Positions 28,603-36,663 of a stretch of 36,663 nucleotides of DNA are shown piece after piece. Every line of letters begins with the position of its first letter. Positions within the stretch are counted from its first letter, which is position 1. The DNA is taken from positions 1-36,663 of the forward strand of contig NZ_NASD01000024.1 in the NCBI RefSeq assembly GCF_002142155.1, written 5' to 3'. Position numbers and translations under genes: made by a program. The notes beneath the pieces are model-generated. The model was not told where the DNA came from. It worked only from the letters and a program-made list of their open reading frames with translations, and made no database searches. This stretch comes from Gilliamella apis (lineage in GTDB: Bacteria; Pseudomonadota; Gammaproteobacteria; Enterobacterales; Orbaceae).

Positions 28603-30207
28603 ATGAGACGATTACGATTTAGTTTAATCATCCTCTTTTCGATTTTCTGGTTGTTAATTGTAGTTGGCTATTTTTTGTTACAGACCAATTTTGGTGCCAA
28701 AATAGTAAGCCAACAATTATCAAAGCTGGGTGCCTATTCTATTACAATTGGTAAAATAAATCATTCCTTTGCTAATTTTTATGAGTTAAGCGTTGATAAT
28801 TTATTGGTAAAAAAAGATCAGCAAGAAGTAGCTAATATTGGCAAATTAATCATTGGTTTTGATAAGCAAAATTTGTGGCAGCTTCATCATTTTAACTATA
28901 TCAATCTCATTGATGCCACGCTAGATGGTTCTCAAATCAGCGAATCGAATTTTACAGCAAATATGTTACGGTTGTATAACACAACCTTAAAATTTTCATT
29001 GAATAATGCTCAAGCCCCCTTGTTGTTACAACAAATTAATGGTGGTATAAAACCGTTTGATTTGCCGAGTAAACAACCATATCAATTTGATTTTACTGCC
29101 CAGCAAGTATTGTTTAAGCAAAAGGCTGTAGATAATGTGTTATTACAAGGATATTACCGTGATGGTATAACTTCAATTACTAATTTAGGTGGTAATATTG
29201 ATAATGGTTTTTTTGTTAGCAAATTAAAAATGTTAGCAGATGGTAGTTTGGATATAGCACAATTAAAATTAAATAATATACATTTTAATGCCAATAATGA
29301 GACTGATTTAAATAGCTATTTGTCTGAGCTGCCAAAATTCAAATTACAAGAATTTTCAATCTTTGATAGTAATATTCAATTACCTAATTTAGTAATAGAA
29401 AAGGGTAATATGGAGATAACTAACATTGGTTATGATAATCAGTGGCAGTTACAGCAAAGTAATTTCATTATTAGTGCTGATAATGTTGTGTGGTTTGATG
29501 AAATATTTTCATCATTATTACTGCAACTATTTTGCAAAGATGATGAAGTAGACATTTTAAAAGCGGTCGCAGGGTGGAGTGATGGTAATGTCCATTTAAC
29601 TGGCAACTGGAAAAACAATGCATTACATTTACAAACATTATTACTAGCTAGTATTAATTATCAGTTACCTGATGACTTAAAACAACAGTTATTACCTAAT
29701 ATATTCAGTCAAGTCGATATTGATCAGCTAACTGTTTTGCCAAGTACGTTAATCAGCACTAAGTCTGACTATCCATTTAATCTCACAGATTTTAATGTTT
29801 CAGGAACCAATATTAGGTTAGTGGAAGATAAAAAGTTTGGCATATATTCAGGCTCGTTATTTTTTAAAGCTAATGATGCAACAATTAATAAAATTGCGGT
29901 TAAATATCCTAATTTATCGGTGAATTTTGATAGTCAGCATCGAGCATTATTAAATTTTAGCGCATTAATTAATAGTGGTCAGCTTGATGCAACCGCAACG
30001 ATAAATCCTTTGCAAACCGAGTTTGAATCATTACATATTATTGCTAAAGGGATTACTAGTGAACTGTTAAATCGATGGAAGTTAGTTGAAACTTCGCCTG
30101 AATCATCAAATTATCGTGTTGATTTACATGGTGAAATTTCACCATTTAGCCTATCTGGGACATTTTTTACCAATGATAATGAGTATTCAATTCATTCACA
30201 ACATTGA
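28603..30207 (+). CDS. yicH: AsmA-family protein, YicH-like
   Basis: AsmA-like proteins are inner-membrane anchored, extend into the periplasm and are linked to envelope lipid homeostasis or transport; the role of YicH itself is not established. The 534-aa product (E. coli YicH 569) has one N-terminal membrane segment (about residues 7-27) followed by YFLLQTNFGA. The long beta-rich periplasmic region includes INGGIKPF and KKFGIYSGSLFFKANDATIN, which match E. coli YicH segments. The C-terminus is shorter than in E. coli. Overall identity is low and the composition is very AT-rich, typical of a fast-evolving envelope protein. It precedes hslR by 60 bases. Confidence 0.78.
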   Translation: MRRLRFSLIILFSIFWLLIVVGYFLLQTNFGAKIVSQQLSKLGAYSITIGKINHSFANFYELSVDNLLVKKDQQEVANIGKLIIGFDKQNLWQLHHFNYINLIDATLDGSQISESNFTANMLRLYNTTLKFSLNNAQAPLLLQQINGGIKPFDLPSKQPYQFDFTAQQVLFKQKAVDNVLLQGYYRDGITSITNLGGNIDNGFFVSKLKMLADGSLDIAQLKLNNIHFNANNETDLNSYLSELPKFKLQEFSIFDSNIQLPNLVIEKGNMEITNIGYDNQWQLQQSNFIISADNVVWFDEIFSSLLLQLFCKDDEVDILKAVAGWSDGNVHLTGNWKNNALHLQTLLLASINYQLPDDLKQQLLPNIFSQVDIDQLTVLPSTLISTKSDYPFNLTDFNVSGTNIRLVEDKKFGIYSGSLFFKANDATINKIAVKYPNLSVNFDSQHRALLNFSALINSGQLDATATINPLQTEFESLHIIAKGITSELLNRWKLVETSPESSNYRVDLHGEISPFSLSGTFFTNDNEYSIHSQH

Positions 30208-30267
30208 TTTTAATAAAATTATCCTTATATCTGTTTTGAGATTTATTTAGTTTTAAATGAGGAAACG

Positions 30268-30666
30268 ATGTATCTAGTAAGATTAGATAAATGGTTATGG
30301 GCGGCTCGGTTTTATAAAACACGTTCCATCGCTCGTGATATGATTGATGGTGGCAAAGTCCACTATAATGGTCAACGAGCAAAACCAAGCAAAATTGTTG
30401 AAGTTGGTGCTATATTAACCCTTAGACAGGGCAATGAACAAAAAACAATTCGTGTTTTAGCTATTAGTGATCAACGTAGGCCGGCTAGAGAAGCAGAATA
30501 TCTTTACCAAGAGACCTTAGAAAGCATCACCAAACGAGAAAACATTGCTGAGGCTAGAAAACTTAATGCATTAACTATGCCGCATCCTGATCGAAGACCA
30601 GATAAAAAAGAGCGGCGAACATTAATTAAATTTAAATATGATAGACAACAAGGCGACAAGAATTAA
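30268..30666 (+). CDS. hslR: Ribosome-associated heat shock protein Hsp15
   Basis: Hsp15 binds stalled 50S subunits that still carry peptidyl-tRNA and helps recycle them. The 132-aa protein (E. coli 133) has an S4 RNA-binding domain at residues 3-65 ([32 protein letters not shown]) and a basic C-terminal tail ([13 protein letters not shown]). TGAGGA lies 6 bases before the ATG. Its stop is one base before the hslO start, and the pair is a conserved heat-shock unit. Confidence 0.96.
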   Translation: MYLVRLDKWLWAARFYKTRSIARDMIDGGKVHYNGQRAKPSKIVEVGAILTLRQGNEQKTIRVLAISDQRRPAREAEYLYQETLESITKRENIAEARKLNALTMPHPDRRPDKKERRTLIKFKYDRQQGDKN

Positions 30667-30667
30667 T

Positions 30668-31531
30668 ATGGATACTTTAAATCGGTTTTTATTTGATAAT
30701 CATTCGGTTCGTGGTGAGATTACTCGACTTGAAAATACCTACCAAGCAATTTTAGAAAACCATACTTATCCTATAGCTGTACAAAATTTATTAGGTGAAT
30801 TGTTAGTAGCAACCAGTTTATTAACCGCGACTTTAAAATTTGATGGTGATATAGCGGTACAATTACAAGGGGATGGCCCGCTGACATTAGCGGTAGTAAA
30901 TGGTAACAATGAGCAGCAACTACGTGGCGTTGCACGAGTTAATGGTGAAATTGCAGATAATGCTACACTTAAAGATATGGTGGGTAACGGCTATATTGTC
31001 ATTACCATAACACCTAAAAAAGGAGAGCGTTATCAAGGTATTGTTGGTCTTGAAAAAGACACTTTAATTGGTTGTATAGAAAATTACTTTATGCAATCTG
31101 AACAACTTCCTACCCGTTTATTTGTCAAAACAGGGGTTCATAATAACAAACCTATGGCAGCAGGTATTTTATTACAAGTATTACCGGCAAATGAAGATAT
31201 TGAACAATCATTTGAACATCTCTGTGCATTGACGGAGACTATCACTAGCGATGAGTTATTCCAATTGCCAACTGATGAGATATTATATCGTCTTTATAAT
31301 CAAGAAGAAGTTCGTTTATTTGAGACGCATGATATTGTGTTTAAGTGTGGTTGTTCACGACAACGTTGCGAAGATAGCTTAATGACATTACCAGCTAACG
31401 AAGTTGATGATATTCTCAATGAAGATGGAGGTAAGATTGATATTCATTGTGATTATTGCGGTAAACATTATTTATTCGATGCTATTGATATAGCAGAGTT
31501 AAGAAACAAGAAAAGTAATAATTATCATTGA
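30668..31531 (+). CDS. hslO: Redox-regulated chaperone Hsp33
   Basis: Hsp33 is a holdase that unfolds and becomes active when oxidised. The 287-aa protein (E. coli 292) has the zinc-binding redox switch CGC (in [10 protein letters not shown]) and CDYC near the C-terminus, plus [15 protein letters not shown] in the N-terminal domain. I chose the ATG at 30668, one base after the hslR stop (TAATATG), because MDTLNRFLF aligns with the E. coli start. An upstream ATG at 30638 would add ten residues inside hslR. Confidence 0.95.
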   Translation: MDTLNRFLFDNHSVRGEITRLENTYQAILENHTYPIAVQNLLGELLVATSLLTATLKFDGDIAVQLQGDGPLTLAVVNGNNEQQLRGVARVNGEIADNATLKDMVGNGYIVITITPKKGERYQGIVGLEKDTLIGCIENYFMQSEQLPTRLFVKTGVHNNKPMAAGILLQVLPANEDIEQSFEHLCALTETITSDELFQLPTDEILYRLYNQEEVRLFETHDIVFKCGCSRQRCEDSLMTLPANEVDDILNEDGGKIDIHCDYCGKHYLFDAIDIAELRNKKSNNYH

Positions 31532-31542
31532 GTTATAAAAGG

Positions 31543-31570
31543 GCCACTAAAGTTATAAAATTTTAGTGGC
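31543..31570. terminator. Hairpin after hslO
   Basis: GCCACTAAA / TTTAGTGGC is a 9-bp stem with a 10-base loop, 12 bases past the hslO stop. The plus strand has no T-run after it; the minus strand reads CCCTTTT. It may act mainly on the trmO side or be a weak terminator for hslO. A second perfect palindrome, TTTGTAAA / TTTACAAA (31660-31680), lies in the same gap and has no clear role. Confidence 0.5.
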
Positions 31571-31742
31571 AAAGTGAAATATAGGGAATTAAACCCGTAG
31601 TTAATTTATCAAAATAATTTCAACTCACCAAATTAATATTATCGGTTTCGCATAACTTTTTTGTAAATTATCTTTACAAATAGATCGATTAATATTCTGC
31701 ATACGACATCAATAAGTTATTTTTATAAGAGTATCTGTATGA

Positions 31743-32450
31743 TTAACTAATTATGTGAATATTTTCCACAATGGCCTCATGTCCTAATACTTTCCAAGTT
31801 ATATTGAAATGATATAGGGTAATCGCGTAGTTTTGTTCATGAAGACTTTTTTGTTTATAAGCTGGCCTCGGATCTTGAGAAATGACTTGTTCAATTAGTT
31901 CACTTAGTTGTGGATAATTCTGTGTTTGGCTTTGTAAAAATATGTCAGCTTTAGATGAAAATGTTACCTTAAGTTTTTGTGTTGGAAGTTGTTGAGCATA
32001 ACCAGCTATTGCCTCTGGATGGCTATCACAATAAGGTAAATAGGGTTTTATATCAATTATCGGCGTACCATTTACCAGATCCAATCCACCTAGTTTTAAT
32101 ATCACCTGCTTGTTTTCAACAATAATATCTAGTAATTCAACGACTGAGAGCCCAATATTATTGGGTCTAAATGGTGATCTTGTTGCAAATACACCTAAAC
32201 TTTTATTGCCACCTAAACGAGGTGGGCGGACGGTTAGTTTTTGTTTGCTAGTATCAATATGATGAAAGTGAAATAATAACCATATATGTGAAAACTGTTC
32301 TAATCCCTTAATACTCATGGGATCATTGAATTTATCTAGCAAATGTAGTTCACCTTCAGCTGCTGTAACAAGATTCGGTTGACGTGGTACAGCAAATTTT
32401 TCAGTATAGGGTGAGTAAATGATGCCAATTGGCTCAAATTGCGATGTCAT
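31743..32450 (-). CDS. trmO: tRNA (N6-threonylcarbamoyladenosine37-N6)-methyltransferase TrmO
   Basis: TrmO (TsaA, YaeB) methylates t6A37 to m6t6A in threonine tRNAs, using S-adenosylmethionine. The sequence has SPYTEKFAVPRQP, TVRPPRLGGN, GVFATRSPFRPNNIGLS and ISQDPRPAYK, all conserved in E. coli TrmO. The ATG at 32450 gives 235 aa, exactly the E. coli length, and MTSQFEPIG aligns with MSSFQFEQIG. Longer starts (ATG 32489, TTG 32495) would fall in a CATCGAC / GTCGATG hairpin at 32487-32504. None has a good ribosome binding site. It follows metQ by 87 bases, and rcsF, which lies between them in E. coli, is absent. Confidence 0.93.
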   Translation of the reverse strand: MTSQFEPIGIIYSPYTEKFAVPRQPNLVTAAEGELHLLDKFNDPMSIKGLEQFSHIWLLFHFHHIDTSKQKLTVRPPRLGGNKSLGVFATRSPFRPNNIGLSVVELLDIIVENKQVILKLGGLDLVNGTPIIDIKPYLPYCDSHPEAIAGYAQQLPTQKLKVTFSSKADIFLQSQTQNYPQLSELIEQVISQDPRPAYKQKSLHEQNYAITLYHFNITWKVLGHEAIVENIHIIS

Positions 32451-32537
32451 TATTAAATTATTGTGTAATTGTTTTAAATCAGCTCCCATCGACAATAGTC
32501 GATGAGAGTAAGTTGTTCATAGTTTGCTAATTTAGGA

Positions 32538-33437
32538 TTACCAACCACGAATTGCGCCACCTTTGAAAATTTCATCGGCTTTTTTAGCTACAGCATCAGA
32601 TTGATAAGCTTTAACAAAGTTTTTAACTCTTTCATCGTCCTTATTCTCTTCACGAGAAACAATAACATTGACATATGGTGATTCTTTATCTTCAACAAAA
32701 ATACCATTTCTGCTTGGGATTAAATTTGCAGGTGCAGCAAAAGTGTTATTGATTATTGCTAAATCAACTTGTGAGTCGTCTAAAGAACGTGGCAGCATTG
32801 GTGCTTCAAGTTCAACAATTTTATAGTTATATGGATTGCTGGTGATATCTAATACAGTTGGTAATAGACCTTTGGCTTTATCAACCGTTAACATTCCTTC
32901 ATGTTGTAATAAGAGTAAAGCACGACCTAAATTAGTAGGGTCATTAGGTATAGCAATAGTTGAATTAGCAGGAATAAAGAATATTTCACCACGAGGTGAA
33001 GTCACTTTGACTCCTTCACCAACTTGCTCATCAGCTGCGATTGGTTTTAGTTTTTTGGAATAAGAAGCAATTGGGAAAACGAAAGTATTACCAACTACTG
33101 CTAATTTATAACCTTGTCCTTTCATTTGCTCGTCTAAATATGGTTTATGTTGAAATACATTAACATCAATTAAACCATCGTTTAAGGCTCGGTTTGGCGT
33201 AACATAATCATTAAAAATAACTAGCTCAACATCAAGATTAAATCGTTCTTTTGCTTGTTGTTGCGCTATTTCGGCTTCTTCTTGGTCTGCTCCGGCAATC
33301 ACACCTACTTTTAAAGGACTAACTTTTGCTGGTTCTGCTGGTTTGTTATCAGTAGCAGTGGTTTGTTTGTTATCACAACCGGTTAAGAAAAATGCACTTA
33401 CTAGTGTGGTTATTAGTGCTAATTTTTTTATAGACAT
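32538..33437 (-). CDS. metQ: D-methionine-binding lipoprotein MetQ
   Basis: MetQ is the lipid-anchored substrate-binding protein of the MetNIQ importer. The 299-aa protein has a lipoprotein signal with lipobox LTGC (Cys21). A Thr/Pro/Lys-rich linker follows, and then a NlpA-type fold (LKVGVIAGADQEE, VNVFQHKPYLDEQ, PNDPTNLGRALLLLQ, FVEDKESPYVNVI). It is longer than E. coli MetQ (271 aa) because of the linker and an insert of about 17 residues at 138-157. ATG 33437 has GGAGAGAG just upstream; the upstream ATG at 33449 overlaps that site. The gene is the last of metNIQ. Confidence 0.95.
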   Translation of the reverse strand: MSIKKLALITTLVSAFFLTGCDNKQTTATDNKPAEPAKVSPLKVGVIAGADQEEAEIAQQQAKERFNLDVELVIFNDYVTPNRALNDGLIDVNVFQHKPYLDEQMKGQGYKLAVVGNTFVFPIASYSKKLKPIAADEQVGEGVKVTSPRGEIFFIPANSTIAIPNDPTNLGRALLLLQHEGMLTVDKAKGLLPTVLDITSNPYNYKIVELEAPMLPRSLDDSQVDLAIINNTFAAPANLIPSRNGIFVEDKESPYVNVIVSREENKDDERVKNFVKAYQSDAVAKKADEIFKGGAIRGW

Positions 33438-33451
33438 AACTCTCTCCATGA

Positions 33452-34213
33452 TTAATGATGGGTAACACGTTTAACAATAGTATTACCTAAAAATTGAATA
33501 AAAAATGTAAAAATTACTAATATATATACTACTGAATCTGTTATTGCTGGTTTATGACTGATGTATCCATACTGTATTGCAAGTTGCCCCAAGCCACCAG
33601 CACCGACAGCTCCAGCCATAGCAATATATCCAGTTAATGTGATGAGTGTAATTGTCATACTATTCACAATGACAGGTAATGATTCTGGTAATAAAACTTT
33701 ATAGATAATTTGTAATGGTGTTGCCCCCATAGAGCGTGCCGCTTCTATTAAACCTTTCGGCACTTCTAATAACGCATTTTCAATCATCCGAGCAACTAAT
33801 GGTGCTACACCAATACTTAATGGTACAACAGCAGCTTGTTTGCCAATAAATGTCCCCATTAACAAAGCAGTAAAAGGAAGAATCCATACAATTAATATAA
33901 TAAATGGTATTGAACGAAAGAAATTCGCAGCAAATGAAATAAGGTTATTTAAAATAGTACAATCTAATATCTGCCCTTTACGTGTGGTAAAAAGCAATAC
34001 ACCTATAGGTAAACCAATAAGTAGACCAAAGAATACAGACAAGGAAACCATATAAATAGTGTCATCGGTAGATTGTGCTATTTTTATTATCATTGCTTCG
34101 CTAAAACCATCAAAAGAAGATACAAAAGCAATAAAATCTGACCAAAATTCAAAATGAGATAAATATAAAACTAATGATTCAAATGGTTTAAATGATGGGA
34201 TAAAATCAAACAT
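33452..34213 (-). CDS. metI: D-methionine ABC transporter permease MetI
   Basis: MetI is the membrane channel subunit of the methionine importer. The 253-aa protein has about five to six membrane helices and the ABC-permease EAA loop ([23 protein letters not shown]). [13 protein letters not shown] and [18 protein letters not shown] are also conserved. It is about 36 residues longer at the N-terminus than E. coli MetI (217 aa). That start is supported because its ATG overlaps the metN stop (ATGTTTGA) with GAGG 9 bases upstream, as expected for translational coupling. Confidence 0.95.
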   Translation of the reverse strand: MFDFIPSFKPFESLVLYLSHFEFWSDFIAFVSSFDGFSEAMIIKIAQSTDDTIYMVSLSVFFGLLIGLPIGVLLFTTRKGQILDCTILNNLISFAANFFRSIPFIILIVWILPFTALLMGTFIGKQAAVVPLSIGVAPLVARMIENALLEVPKGLIEAARSMGATPLQIIYKVLLPESLPVIVNSMTITLITLTGYIAMAGAVGAGGLGQLAIQYGYISHKPAITDSVVYILVIFTFFIQFLGNTIVKRVTHH

Positions 34214-35237
34214 AACCTAGTACCTCAACTTTAGTGTTATTCTTTTCTAAAAACGCAATTGCCGATGCTGTACTTTTTTGTTTGCCTTTCATTTCAGTCA
34301 ACATTAAACCAAATTTAACACCGCCAGCATAGTCCATTTGAGCGCTAATAATATTACTATCAACTTCAAATTCTTTAGCTATTTGAGACAGTAATGGTAA
34401 ATCAACCGACACTCCTGTGAACTCCATACGAACTAGCGGATTAAGTCCTTCTTTGTGTTCCGGTGTAAGTCTAGCTAAATAATCATCTGGAATTGTAAGA
34501 TGCAAAGTTGATTGAATAAATTGTCTTGCAATATCCGTTTTTGCATGTGAAAACATCTCGCCAACTGAAGATTGTTCAACTAACTCACCATTACTAATTA
34601 CTGCTACTTGGTCACAAATCTGTTTAACTACATCCATCTCGTGAGTGATTAATAAAATGGTTAAGCCCAGTTTTTGGTTGATATCTTTTAATAATTCTAA
34701 TATTGAACGGGTTGTTTCTGGGTCAAGAGCGCTCGTTGCCTCATCACATAATAATACTTTCGGATCACTGGCCAATGCTCTAGCAATAGCGACGCGTTGT
34801 TTTTGACCACCAGATAAATTAGCCGGATAAACATTCGCTTTTTCACTTAAACCAACAAGAGCAATAAGTTCATTTACTTTTTGTTTAATGACCGCTTTAG
34901 GGGTTCTGTTGAGTTCAAGAGGAAAGGCGATATTATCAAATACCGTTCTTGAGGAAAGTAAATTGAAATGTTGAAAAATCATGCTAATTTTTCGACGAAC
35001 TTCAATTAACTTTCGATTAGATAAATGGGTGATATCTTGGTTATCAAAAAATATTTTTCCACTTGTTGGTTTTTCTAACAAGTTAACGCAACGTATTAAT
35101 GTACTTTTACCTGCGCCGGATTTGCCAATCACACCATAAATTTTACCTTCTGGAACATGTAACGAAATGTCCTTTAAAGCATGAATAATGGTTTTATTTT
35201 GCTCAAATGTCTTTGAGATATGTTCTAATTTTATCAT
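34206..35237 (-). CDS. metN: Methionine import ATP-binding protein MetN
   Basis: MetN is the ATPase of the MetNIQ importer of L- and D-methionine. It has Walker [10 protein letters not shown], the signature [15 protein letters not shown], Walker [14 protein letters not shown] and the H-loop [10 protein letters not shown]. The C-terminal NIL regulatory domain (about residues 265-343) mediates inhibition by methionine. ATG 35237 gives 343 aa, the same as E. coli, starting [12 protein letters not shown] longer open frame reaches 35288 but runs through the MetJ boxes and promoter, so it is not the true start. There is no obvious Shine-Dalgarno. Confidence 0.96.
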   Translation of the reverse strand: MIKLEHISKTFEQNKTIIHALKDISLHVPEGKIYGVIGKSGAGKSTLIRCVNLLEKPTSGKIFFDNQDITHLSNRKLIEVRRKISMIFQHFNLLSSRTVFDNIAFPLELNRTPKAVIKQKVNELIALVGLSEKANVYPANLSGGQKQRVAIARALASDPKVLLCDEATSALDPETTRSILELLKDINQKLGLTILLITHEMDVVKQICDQVAVISNGELVEQSSVGEMFSHAKTDIARQFIQSTLHLTIPDDYLARLTPEHKEGLNPLVRMEFTGVSVDLPLLSQIAKEFEVDSNIISAQMDYAGGVKFGLMLTEMKGKQKSTASAIAFLEKNNTKVEVLGYV

Positions 35238-35268
35238 GATATATAACAACAAAAATATGAATAGATAA

Positions 35269-35297
35269 ATATTAAGACGTCTAGACATCTAAGTCAA
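35269..35297 (-). promoter_or_regulatory. metNIQ promoter (sigma-70)
   Basis: The minus strand has TTGACT (35292-35297), a 17-base spacer and TAATAT (35269-35274). The spacer is almost completely filled by two tandem MetJ boxes. Transcription would begin near 35262, about 25 bases before the metN ATG. Confidence 0.82.
35275..35290. promoter_or_regulatory. MetJ operator (two tandem met boxes)
   Basis: AGACGTCT (a perfect met box, 35275-35282) is followed directly by AGACATCT (35283-35290, one mismatch). MetJ with S-adenosylmethionine binds such 8-bp tandem palindromes. The weaker AAGTCAAT follows at 35291-35298. Binding here would block the metN promoter. Confidence 0.9.
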
Positions 35298-35356
35298 TCA
35301 ATAATATCCTATATAAAGCTAGAAAAGAAATCCATATAAAAGGAAGACGATTAAAC

Positions 35357-35893
35357 ATGAAACCAGCTATATTTTTAGATCGAGATGGGACAATTAATAT
35401 AGATTATAATTATGTGCACACTATTGATAAATTTCACTTTATTGATGGTGTGATTGATGCAATGCAAGAATTGAAAAAGATGGGTTTTCTATTAGTTATT
35501 ACCACTAATCAATCAGGTATTGCTAGAAATAAATTTACTCAAGAGCAGTTTGATACCTTAACTGAATGGATGGATTGGTCACTACAAGATCGTGGTGTTG
35601 ATTTAGATGGTGTCTATTATTGTCCTCATGATCCACTAGTGGATGAATGTGAATGTCGCAAACCAAGTCCTGGTATGATTCAATCTGCAGCTAAAGAACT
35701 CAATATCGATATTGCAAATTCTTATATGGTTGGTGATAGGGTTTCTGACTTGTTATCAGGAAAACGGGCTGGGGTTAAAAAAACAGTATTAGTTAAAACT
35801 GGTGATGAAATAACTGAAGAGGCGTTAGCACAAGCAGATTGGTTAATTGATAGTTTAGCTGATTTACCAAAAAAGATTAAAGCAGGATTATAA
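35357..35893 (+). CDS. gmhB: D-glycero-beta-D-manno-heptose-1,7-bisphosphate 7-phosphatase
   Basis: GmhB removes the C7 phosphate in ADP-heptose synthesis for the lipopolysaccharide inner core. It is a HAD-family phosphatase with FLDRDGTIN (Asp8 and Asp10), [10 protein letters not shown] and [10 protein letters not shown]. The zinc ligands are Cys89, His91, Cys98 and Cys100. In E. coli (191 aa) the zinc loop between His and the next Cys is about six residues longer, which explains part of the shorter length here (178 aa). AAGGA lies upstream of the ATG. It is divergent from metN and followed by rrn, as in E. coli. Confidence 0.96.
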   Translation: MKPAIFLDRDGTINIDYNYVHTIDKFHFIDGVIDAMQELKKMGFLLVITTNQSGIARNKFTQEQFDTLTEWMDWSLQDRGVDLDGVYYCPHDPLVDECECRKPSPGMIQSAAKELNIDIANSYMVGDRVSDLLSGKRAGVKKTVLVKTGDEITEEALAQADWLIDSLADLPKKIKAGL

Positions 35894-36265
35894 TAAAACT
35901 ATAGCGTTTAATTTAAATGCTGTATATTTTTAATGATGGATGATGTGATTGTTAATCAATAAAATAGTACATTAATTTATAATACAACTATATTTGCTAT
36001 TCTATTTATGATGAGAGAATATCGAAAAGAATAAAAAGTACGACTATATAGCTGAATGTATAAAAGCAAATAGCTATGGCTCTCGGATAGTTATTTTAAA
36101 GATAGTTATTTTAAATTTTGTAGTTTGATTTTTCTTTTATTAAAGAATCTAATCGTAGAATAATGATTGAAAAGGTAAAATTGCTACAAAAGGTATCGTT
36201 TTAGTTTGTTTTTAGCTCATCTTGCGTAAAAAAAAGACAAACAAAAATAAATTTGCAATAATCAC
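35894..36265. other. AT-rich region between gmhB and the rrn promoters
   Basis: There is no gene here. A weak stem-loop followed by a short T-run at about 35900-35931 could end gmhB transcription. A 15-bp perfect tandem duplication lies at 36086-36115. The A/T-rich tract from about 36225 may act as an UP element for rrn P1. A 77-codon open frame on the minus strand overlaps both rrn promoters and is not a gene. Confidence 0.6.
36086..36115 (+). repeat. 15-bp tandem duplication upstream of rrn
   Basis: GATAGTTATTTTAAA occurs twice head to tail without mismatch (36086-36100 and 36101-36115), about 170 bases upstream of rrn P1. Confidence 0.95.
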
Positions 36266-36293
36266 TTGCCAAAAAAAAAGAAGTGCCTATAAT
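36266..36293 (+). promoter_or_regulatory. rRNA operon promoter P1
   Basis: TTGCCA (36266-36271), a 16-base spacer and perfect TATAAT (36288-36293) are followed by the GC-rich discriminator GCGCATCC and then CCACTGACACGG, as in E. coli rrn P1. A start near 36300 is expected. The discriminator fits growth-rate and ppGpp control. Confidence 0.92.
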
Positions 36294-36374
36294 GCGCATC
36301 CACTGACACGGCGTCAGCGACAAGCAGACAAGGGTCGTGTTAGTGAGCAAGGTCAAAAATTTTAAAAAAAGATC

Positions 36375-36403
36375 TTGACGAATAAAAAGGTGTAGCGTAG
36401 TAT
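36375..36403 (+). promoter_or_regulatory. rRNA operon promoter P2
   Basis: TTGACG (36375-36380), a 17-base spacer and TAGTAT (36398-36403) lie about 110 bases downstream of P1, the usual tandem layout of rrn operons. The expected start is near 36410. Confidence 0.85.
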
Positions 36404-36463
36404 ACGCAGCCCTTGAGACAGCAAACTGAAACAAGAAATTGTGAAGTAAATTAAAATGCTGTC

Positions 36464-36508
36464 AGCTCTTTAAAAAGAAGAAACAGACAATCTGTGTGGG
36501 CACTTACG
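36464..36508 (+). promoter_or_regulatory. rrn leader antitermination region (boxA and downstream)
   Basis: AGCTCTTTAAAA (36464-36475) corresponds to boxA (TGCTCTTTAACA in E. coli), which recruits Nus factors. It is followed by CAGACAATCTGTGTGGGCAC, a leader segment well conserved in gammaproteobacterial rrn operons. Confidence 0.82.
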
Positions 36509-36613
36509 AGACAAAAAATTAAAAGTCTACGGACTCAAAAAATTAAGTCTTGATAAGTGACACTGAAGATTCATTTGAATTATGTCAGAGACAGTTATTG
36601 AGCATCAAACTTT

Positions 36614-36663
36614 AAATTGAAGAGTTTGATCATGGCTCAGATTGAACGCTGGCGGCAGGCTTA
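36614..36663 (+). rRNA. rrs: 16S ribosomal RNA, 5' end (partial)
   Basis: AAATTGAAGAGTTTGATCAT begins at 36614 and is the canonical mature 16S 5' end. The first 50 bases are present and the gene continues past the right edge. GGCGGCAGGCTTA agrees with Pasteurellaceae/Orbaceae-type 16S, where E. coli has GGCCTA. Placement after gmhB matches rrnH of E. coli. Confidence 0.99.

Noticed and set aside
35238-35288. 17-residue N-terminal extension of MetN
   Set aside because: It would translate the promoter -10 and MetJ boxes, and the shorter form equals the E. coli length.
36201-36434. 77-codon open frame on the minus strand before rrs
   Set aside because: It overlaps both rrn promoters and has no recognisable protein features.

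Overview
The window is an AT-rich gammaproteobacterial chromosome segment made almost entirely of housekeeping and metabolic genes. Protein similarity (recalled E. coli orthologues for nearly every gene), local gene order and the first 50 bases of a 16S rRNA gene (with GGCTTA where E. coli has GGCCTA) point to a host near Pasteurellaceae/Orbaceae. An Orbaceae insect-gut symbiont such as Gilliamella is my best guess, but this is inference. I see no phage, transposon, CRISPR array, tRNA or complete mobile element.

Layout. 1-3479: str operon on the minus strand (rpsL, rpsG, fusA, start of tuf) with a near-consensus promoter, an S7-type autoregulatory intercistron and intercistronic hairpins. 3480-8060: xylose catabolism, xylR (+) convergent with xylAB (-), with a CRP-like site upstream of xylA. 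8061-12828: adenine permease with a structured leader, a YoaE-type TerC/CBS/CorC membrane protein, and TrkH. 12841-17833: djlA, parC and parE, tightly packed. 18056-22600: dmsABC plus a dmsD-like chaperone for anaerobic S- or N-oxide respiration. 22726-23556: ubiA. 23883-28366: folP, ftsH, rlmE, divergent yhbY, then greA. 28603-31531: YicH-like AsmA protein, hslR, hslO. 31743-35237: trmO and the metNIQ methionine importer under a MetJ operator. 35357-35893: gmhB. 36266-36663: rrn promoters P1 and P2, antitermination leader and the start of rrs.

How the parts work together. The xyl genes form a self-contained catabolic module without a transporter in the window. The dms genes encode a complete Tat-exported molybdoenzyme with its iron-sulfur subunit, membrane anchor and dedicated chaperone. 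metNIQ sits beside gmhB and rrn, as in E. coli, but rcsF is missing between metQ and trmO. ftsH-folP is separated by a terminator and glmM is not downstream.

The most notable observations are a serine at DHPS (FolP) position 64, where E. coli P64S gives sulfonamide resistance; a pair of mutually exclusive hairpins in the adeP leader; a MetJ operator that exactly fills the metN promoter spacer; a His-to-Gln change in the leader-binding motif of DmsD; overlapping face-to-face promoters between rlmE and yhbY; and an unexplained 27-bp repeated motif between ubiA and folP. I did not find a clearly new multi-gene system.
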